A DNA stretch of 64,000 nucleotides from Methanocaldococcus lauensis (lineage in GTDB: Archaea; AGJL01; Methanococci; Methanococcales; Methanocaldococcaceae). Both the position numbers and the translations under genes were made by a program. Position 1 is the stretch's first letter, and each line of letters opens with the position of its first letter. The stretch spans positions 515,030 through 579,029 of the forward strand of contig NZ_LR792632.1 of assembly GCF_902827225.1 (NCBI RefSeq), read 5' to 3'. Shown here piece by piece: positions 59,171-64,000 of the stretch. The notes under the pieces were generated by a model. The model was not told where the DNA came from, made no database searches, and was given only the letters and a program-made list of their open reading frames with translations.

Positions 59171-59461
59171 TTAAACTAATGAAATTATGCCTCTCACTAC
59201 TAAGGCAGTAATTATTCCAACAACTAATTCAACTCTTCCATATCCTGGTCTCATTCCTAATGGAAAGCCAATTAATAAAGTTCCAATTATATATAAAGGG
59301 GTGTTTATCAAAATTCCTCCAATTATAGCCAAAGATAACGCTAATTTATCAATACTTTTTTCTACATAGGGATTAGGGTATTTTCTATAACTGTATTCTA
59401 ACCCAATAATATTGCCAATTATAAAGGAAATTATCGCTAAATTTAAATAGAATAAATCCAT
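59171..59461 (-). CDS. ehaL: EhaL membrane subunit
   Basis: The 96-residue protein has three spans (about 5-20, 36-62 and 75-95), with [21 protein letters not shown] between. Assigned from operon order. GGTGAAATT precedes the ATG. Confidence 0.82.
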   Translation of the reverse strand: MDLFYLNLAIISFIIGNIIGLEYSYRKYPNPYVEKSIDKLALSLAIIGGILINTPLYIIGTLLIGFPLGMRPGYGRVELVVGIITALVVRGIISLV

Positions 59462-59473
59462 AATTTCACCACT

Positions 59474-59719
59474 TTATGCGGGAATGTAAAGTTTATACAA
59501 CGCATAGGCAAAGAATATTAAAATTATAAGCATAAATAATACTTCTAAATTTTCCATTTTGCGGGCTATTTTTCTATTTGTGATTGATATAGTTAATATT
59601 AAGAGTAATAAGAATACGAATAGATCTAAACTAACATTTAACTGGAATATAGTTATTAGAATGCAATAAATAATGGTTATAATGCATGCAATTGTAAAGA
59701 AGTAAATATATCCTCTCAT
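59474..59719 (-). CDS. ehaK: EhaK membrane subunit
   Basis: The 81-residue protein has three spans (about 4-22, 27-46, 57-77). It starts one base after the stop of ehaJ with GGGGGATAAA as ribosome site. Assigned from order. Confidence 0.82.
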   Translation of the reverse strand: MRGYIYFFTIACIITIIYCILITIFQLNVSLDLFVFLLLLILTISITNRKIARKMENLEVLFMLIILIFFAYALYKLYIPA

Positions 59720-59720
59720 T

Positions 59721-60599
59721 TTATCCCCCTATGAATAATCTATAAAGGACATCGCACAAAACCAAACCTGCAATAGTCATTTGAAGCATAACTGAGTGAT
59801 GAGGGGCTAATAAAGGAGTTAAACCATTTATAAATGCCAATATTACTGTTAGTAAAATCATAACAGCCAAAGTTAATAATGGATTACTTATAACTACTGG
59901 CCCAATGAATATTGCTATAAACAGCCATAATAATACGAAATATGCAATAGACTCAGCAATGTATATCAATGATGCTAACAAACCATAATGCTCTGTCATG
60001 TATCCACTAACTATATCTTTACCTTTAACTATTCCAAATGGACTATATGGAGATTTTGATACAAGTAATATAAAGAAGGCAAATGCACAAATTGGCATTT
60101 GGAAGATTAAACTGCCGTGTAATTCTTGATATCTTAAAATATCTGAAATTAATACTGAGTGAGTTGTTAAATATATAGCCGCAACTACTGCAAATAAGGG
60201 AACCTCTGCCGCGGCTGAGAATACACTTCTTACCCCTCCTAATTTTCCATAAGGAGATCCAGAGGACAAACCACATCCATGCTCAACTATTTTTTGTAAA
60301 ACATAAATTCCTATTATAATCAATAATGAAGATTTGAGGTCAATTCCTATAATTAATGCTGATAACCATACAGCGACATCTAACAAAACTACAAATATGT
60401 ATAGAGGATTTCCAGCAGTGACTGGGAAAGTTATCTCCTTTACATAGAATTTTAAGGTATGTAGGAGATATTGAATAATTGGTGGTCCTGGTCTTCCTTG
60501 AATTCTCGCCATTATTTTTCTATGTAATCCTAACAACAATGAACCAACTAAGTATGCAAATAATGTTAAGTTTAATGTTCCCAATAGTGAGGAACTCAT
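59721..60599 (-). CDS. ehaJ: EhaJ (NuoH-like membrane subunit)
   Basis: The 292-residue protein has eight spans and NuoH signatures: HRKIMARIQGRPGPPIIQYLLHTLK near 26-50 and the loop CGLSSGSPYGKLGGVRSVFSAAAEVPLFA near 108-136. It is the ion-translocating anchor joined to EhaN/EhaO. GGTGGTGTAAA precedes the ATG. Confidence 0.92.
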   Translation of the reverse strand: MSSSLLGTLNLTLFAYLVGSLLLGLHRKIMARIQGRPGPPIIQYLLHTLKFYVKEITFPVTAGNPLYIFVVLLDVAVWLSALIIGIDLKSSLLIIIGIYVLQKIVEHGCGLSSGSPYGKLGGVRSVFSAAAEVPLFAVVAAIYLTTHSVLISDILRYQELHGSLIFQMPICAFAFFILLVSKSPYSPFGIVKGKDIVSGYMTEHYGLLASLIYIAESIAYFVLLWLFIAIFIGPVVISNPLLTLAVMILLTVILAFINGLTPLLAPHHSVMLQMTIAGLVLCDVLYRLFIGG

Positions 60600-60631
60600 T
60601 TTACACCACCATTTTTATTTTTAATTTATTT

Positions 60632-60832
60632 TTAATAACCTCTAAATGGTAATTTTCCTGCTCCTTTTCTACGAGTTTTTGGAATTAGGAATGAGCCAAT
60701 TCCATAAAGTAGTGAAGGAATAGCAATAACATACAAAATATATACTATCAATCCATTGTAAATTATCATACCTATAACGCATAAGATTCCTATTATCAAT
60801 AAATAAAGCCCCAATTTTCTCTCCTCATCCAT
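60632..60832 (-). CDS. ehaI: EhaI membrane subunit
   Basis: The 66-residue protein has two spans (about 7-27 and 29-48), then a basic tail (RRKGAGKLPFRGY). Assigned from operon order; AAGGTGAGAAT precedes the ATG. Confidence 0.82.
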   Translation of the reverse strand: MDEERKLGLYLLIIGILCVIGMIIYNGLIVYILYVIAIPSLLYGIGSFLIPKTRRKGAGKLPFRGY

Positions 60833-60841
60833 ATTCTCACC

Positions 60842-61498
60842 TTAAATTGTTAATAAAATTTCGACAGTCCTTACAATTAACAGTAGTGAAGATAAGTGTA
60901 TCATTAAAATGTATGGAGAGCCAGGGGCTCTAAACATCTCTGCCTTAGCGGCATAGAATGGAGCAACTCCTGTCTCACCAGCCATTCCAGAGGCAAATAT
61001 AATTTTTTCAAACAATAAAGATATTGAAGTCTTTGATAACTCAAATATAGATAAAGTTCCAGTTTTTGCCAGTATTAACCCTGCTGAGCCAAACAATGGA
61101 AGTGTAGAAATCATCGCTATTAAACCATACTGATAACCTGCATTCAAAACATGCTCTTTTTTTACAGCAGAAATAATTCCAATGTTTGCAATTCCTACCA
61201 ATGTTAAGAATAATGCATAATCAAATAGATCATAGGTTACCATAGCCCCAGCAGTAGCCAATCCACAAAATATAGCCATCATCCTCCTAATCTTTAACTC
61301 TTTAAGAGTAACAATTTCCAATTTATCCTCAACTCTAAATTTTTGTGCTTCTAACTGCTTTTCTGGTTTTGTTAGATAAGCAATAACTGTAAATATTATG
61401 GCAATTATAAATCCAATAAATGAAAATTCTGTGAAGTTAAAGACAATATCACCAAATGGAACAATTCCTAACAAAATGCCATTAATATTTTCAATCAT
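60842..61498 (-). CDS. ehaH: EhaH membrane subunit
   Basis: The 218-residue protein has about six spans, and a NuoL/antiporter-like segment ([21 protein letters not shown]). Its ATG overlaps the stop of ehaG by ATGA. Likely part of the proton/sodium pump. Confidence 0.85.
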   Translation of the reverse strand: MIENINGILLGIVPFGDIVFNFTEFSFIGFIIAIIFTVIAYLTKPEKQLEAQKFRVEDKLEIVTLKELKIRRMMAIFCGLATAGAMVTYDLFDYALFLTLVGIANIGIISAVKKEHVLNAGYQYGLIAMISTLPLFGSAGLILAKTGTLSIFELSKTSISLLFEKIIFASGMAGETGVAPFYAAKAEMFRAPGSPYILMIHLSSLLLIVRTVEILLTI

Positions 61499-62190
61499 TT
61501 TGCCTCACCTATGAATCCAATAAGTCCAAGTTTTGAGCCAACCTTTAAAACTAAACCTAAACCAGCCATTAATAAGAATAAAAGCCATTTTTTTGGAAAT
61601 AGAAAGAATCCTAAAAATCCTATAATCCATAAGCTCCACGCAATTCCTGAAAGTCCAGCCATTCCCTCCCAGAGAGTTTTTAACTCTTCAGATAATTCCA
61701 ATCCTCTGACTCTTAAAGATAAAGCATAAAATAACAGTCCAGTAGCTATAACCGCCCCTCCAGTAAATCCACTTAGTATTGCTCCATAAATTATAAGAAC
61801 TAATGCAAAAAACTTAGGAGATGTTTTTAAAACTTCCATATGAATATTATATTTCAAATCTCCTGTATGTATTGGAAGTTTGAACTCTTCAAACAATTTA
61901 TAAACCTTTGGCTTAGGTTTTTTTGATTTTATAAATTTTCTATTTATTAAAACTTCTGAAACTGCTAAAAGTTCAGCCAAACTAACAACTAACCCTGGCA
62001 GAATTAATGCCTCACATAAATCAGACCCAACTCCTGCTATAACTACTAACATAGCACACTCAACTATATCTGTCAATATTAAAGCATGTAAGTCATCTTT
62101 TTGTGAACCAATTGCAAATAATGATAAAATACCAATGGTAAATCCAACTAATATCGTTGGATTATAAAAATAAATAACTGGATTCTCCAT
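61495..62190 (-). CDS. ehaG: EhaG membrane subunit
   Basis: The 231-residue protein has five or more spans and [16 protein letters not shown] as a loop. The ATG at 62190 follows AGGTGATATTT; three more codons upstream are in frame. Assigned from operon order. Confidence 0.85.
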   Translation of the reverse strand: MENPVIYFYNPTILVGFTIGILSLFAIGSQKDDLHALILTDIVECAMLVVIAGVGSDLCEALILPGLVVSLAELLAVSEVLINRKFIKSKKPKPKVYKLFEEFKLPIHTGDLKYNIHMEVLKTSPKFFALVLIIYGAILSGFTGGAVIATGLLFYALSLRVRGLELSEELKTLWEGMAGLSGIAWSLWIIGFLGFFLFPKKWLLFLLMAGLGLVLKVGSKLGLIGFIGEAK

Positions 62191-62199
62191 AAATATCAC

Positions 62200-62661
62200 C
62201 TAATCCTTATGGAATAAGAGCCAACTGAATATAATAAATGATACTAACAGTATAGTACTCTCAAGAACTGTATCCATTCCTCTCGTATAGTAAAGAATCT
62301 CATCCAATATTCCTCCAGGCGTTGAAACTATTGTTGTTCCAAAGTAGTAAGTTTTACTTTTTATCCACTCCGCTATTGGCGTTAAGTAGGCAGTTATCTT
62401 TCCAATGTTTGGAGCATATTCAGGATACTGTGCCTTTATCAATGCTGGTTTTTTCAAAGGAATACCTCCTCTGTCGTAAGGAGCTAAAGGAGTTTTTAAT
62501 GTTTGGGAGTGTGGAATTGGTTTAGGATAGAGTTGGTTATTATTTAGGTAGTGAGGAGTTAATAATCCAAATATAAATATTAATGCCAAAAATATAGAGA
62601 AAATCCTTGGAACTACTTCTGGCTTTGAGAGATAATTCCAAATTTTACCAAGTTTTTTCAT
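62200..62661 (-). CDS. ehaF: EhaF membrane subunit
   Basis: The 153-residue protein has an N-terminal span (about 18-34), an extracytoplasmic Pro-rich middle ([22 protein letters not shown] is split about residues 48-70) and a C-terminal span. MnhB/MrpB-like arrangement. AGGTGGAATA precedes the ATG. Confidence 0.83.
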   Translation of the reverse strand: MKKLGKIWNYLSKPEVVPRIFSIFLALIFIFGLLTPHYLNNNQLYPKPIPHSQTLKTPLAPYDRGGIPLKKPALIKAQYPEYAPNIGKITAYLTPIAEWIKSKTYYFGTTIVSTPGGILDEILYYTRGMDTVLESTILLVSFIIFSWLLFHKD

Positions 62662-62680
62662 TATTCCACCTAAAAATTAA

Positions 62681-62950
62681 TTATTCAATATCAGATTCTT
62701 TTTCATATTCCTCATTTTGAATTATTGCCCTAACTAAGATTAAACTTAAAATTGCATTAACTGCTATGAATGTCATTAATGCCAATGCCTCATCATAAGC
62801 CAAAAATATAAAACAAACTCCAAAAGTGGCTACTTCTGTATTTAGTAATCTGATTAATCTATCGTTAGATTTAGGTCCAACAATTGCTCCAATGGTTCCA
62901 ATAATCAACAATACATAACCAAGATACAGTAAATATTCAATATATTCCAT
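62681..62950 (-). CDS. ehaE: EhaE membrane subunit
   Basis: The 89-residue protein has three spans (7-24, 36-52, 58-75) and an acidic tail (EEYEKESDIE). Multisubunit-antiporter-like (MnhG/B type). Assigned from order. Confidence 0.82.
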   Translation of the reverse strand: MEYIEYLLYLGYVLLIIGTIGAIVGPKSNDRLIRLLNTEVATFGVCFIFLAYDEALALMTFIAVNAILSLILVRAIIQNEEYEKESDIE

Positions 62951-62962
62951 AACTATCCCCTT

Positions 62963-63241
62963 TTATTTAGACAATATTGGCAACTCTCTTCCATATTTTT
63001 TCTTTTTCTTTAATGTTGTTAAGTATTTCATATAACCAAGGAGTAGTATTATGGTTGATATTGGTTCACAGATTGAGGATATTATCGCTATATCCAAATA
63101 GTAAGATGAGACAATCATTCCAATTAAGCCAACATTTAACAGGCCTAACATTATTATCTTGTTTATTGGGTTTGTGTGCAATATAACTCCTAAACCTCCA
63201 AGAATACAACAAACTCCTGAAACAATTAATAAAATTTCCAA
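62963..63241 (-). CDS. ehaD: EhaD membrane subunit (MnhC/NuoK-like)
   Basis: The 92-residue protein has three spans with LGGLGVILHTNPINKIIMLGLLNVGLIGM, which is like NuoK/MnhC. It starts at a TTG (63241) behind AAAGGTGAAAAT; no ATG is available nearby. Confidence 0.83.
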   Translation of the reverse strand: MEILLIVSGVCCILGGLGVILHTNPINKIIMLGLLNVGLIGMIVSSYYLDIAIISSICEPISTIILLLGYMKYLTTLKKKKKYGRELPILSK

Positions 63242-63257
63242 ATTTTCACCTTTATTT

Positions 63258-63503
63258 TTATTCTATATCTTTTACTTGCTCTATTGTGTATGCTATGGCA
63301 TTAGATGTCAATGTTGAACATATAAAGTATATTATTGCCACTATTCCCCCCATGGGAGATTTTACATAAAGAGCAATTAATGCAGAGATGCAGAAACTCA
63401 AACAGCATAAATATAACAATTTTCTGGCTCTACTTCTTGTTAAAAATATTCTGAAAACCATTAACAATGCTATAAATCCAATAACTCCTTCTATTATGTC
63501 CAT
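63258..63503 (-). CDS. ehaC: EhaC membrane subunit
   Basis: The 81-residue protein has two or three spans and a polar end (TIEQVKDIE). Its ATG overlaps the TAA of ehaB by one base (TAATG). Assigned from order. Confidence 0.83.
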   Translation of the reverse strand: MDIIEGVIGFIALLMVFRIFLTRSRARKLLYLCCLSFCISALIALYVKSPMGGIVAIIYFICSTLTSNAIAYTIEQVKDIE

Positions 63504-63997
63504 TATTCCCCTCTATTCATCTTTTTAGCAATTTTTCCAAGTAATATAGAGGCATATTTATGCTCAAATCCTTGAATTGAAAATATTGCCAAAATCATTC
63601 CCCCAACAAAATATTTTGCCTCAATTATAGGATTTAGAAGATAGATAATTAAAGTTATAGTTAAAGCACCAGTAGTTCCAGCGTATCCTGGGTCAGCACA
63701 TAGTCTATTTCCTATCCAAACTAATAAGGCAGCTATTAACCCACCTTCAACTCCCATTAGATAGTTCATAATTGAAGCCAACAAAGTTCCTGCCGAAGCA
63801 TCTGGAGAACATACAATATTACCCATAAAGTATCCTCCATTCAGATTTCCACCAATATCTTTAATTTTTTCTCCAATTGTTTTAGCCCCTAAAACTCCAG
63901 GCTTTTCTGGTAGTCCAAAGTAAGTATCAATGAGAACGAAGTTAATCCAGCAGATAATTCCAGCAATTATAAGTTTTATAATATCTAAAATTTCCAT
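63503..63997 (-). CDS. ehaB: EhaB membrane subunit
   Basis: The 164-residue protein starts [20 protein letters not shown] and has four or five spans and a conserved polar segment ([21 protein letters not shown]). The ATG is at 63997; its ribosome site is beyond the edge. ehaA should lie just outside the window. Confidence 0.87.
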   Translation of the reverse strand: MEILDIIKLIIAGIICWINFVLIDTYFGLPEKPGVLGAKTIGEKIKDIGGNLNGGYFMGNIVCSPDASAGTLLASIMNYLMGVEGGLIAALLVWIGNRLCADPGYAGTTGALTITLIIYLLNPIIEAKYFVGGMILAIFSIQGFEHKYASILLGKIAKKMNRGE

Positions 63998-64000
63998 TAT

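Overview
The window is chromosomal DNA of a hyperthermophilic methanogen of the genus Methanocaldococcus, close to M. jannaschii. The evidence is very AT-rich coding DNA next to GC-rich rRNA, tRNA and RNase P RNA genes, GGTGA-type ribosome binding sites, and a typical gene set: Eha energy-converting hydrogenase, coenzyme F430 and F420 enzymes, archaeal Hfq, Hsp16.5-type small heat-shock protein, intein-bearing RFC small subunit, and glycerol-1-phosphate dehydrogenase.

Layout. 1-12250 is ordinary chromosome: L34e (cut by the edge), PyrD, CBS proteins, thymidylate kinase, FtsY, Hsp20, an RNA methyltransferase, pantoate kinase, CfbA, a site-2 protease, a frameshifted MarC gene, a metal-dependent hydrolase and RadA. 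A structured GC-rich RNA candidate lies at about 10322-10482. 12349-12918 is a six-gene tRNA cluster (Phe, Asn, Met/CAT, Glu, Leu, His).

12878-27529 is an integrated element of about 14.65 kb, bounded by a 44-bp direct repeat that is the 3' part of tRNA-His. It encodes a tyrosine integrase, an MCM helicase with an extra N-terminal winged-helix-like segment, DNA-binding regulators, a roughly 500-bp non-coding region full of TTCACGTGAA palindromes and GTGAAT half-sites (probable origin or operator array), an A32/HerA-type packaging ATPase, a candidate major capsid protein, many small membrane proteins and a terminal PIN/antitoxin-like cargo. I read it as a provirus with an internal membrane, probably of the double-jelly-roll lineage (TKV4/MVV-like). 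The ATPase and integrase are clear. The capsid assignments are inference from gene order.

27530-32883 holds the rRNA operon (16S, tRNA-Ala, 23S, 5S) with bulge-helix-bulge processing stems, followed by RNase P RNA. The provirus sits between the tRNA-His gene and the rRNA promoter.

32891-54671 is chromosome again: fibrillarin, HisB, a MoaE-like protein, HypF, glycerol-1-phosphate dehydrogenase, CobS, an Hfq-like protein, CofH, HisI, a HerA-like ATPase, a large TPR protein, a methanopterin-pathway synthase, a 2-hydroxyacid dehydrogenase, the tRNA splicing endonuclease, CfbD and an RFC small subunit with two inteins. A second GC-rich RNA candidate lies at about 38790-38879.

54681-63997 (minus strand) is most of one eha operon, in order ehaB to ehaR from right to left. 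It encodes a membrane [NiFe] hydrogenase with 18 predicted [4Fe-4S] motifs in its three polyferredoxins. HypF and CfbA/CfbD provide nickel-enzyme maturation and F430 synthesis for the same energy metabolism.
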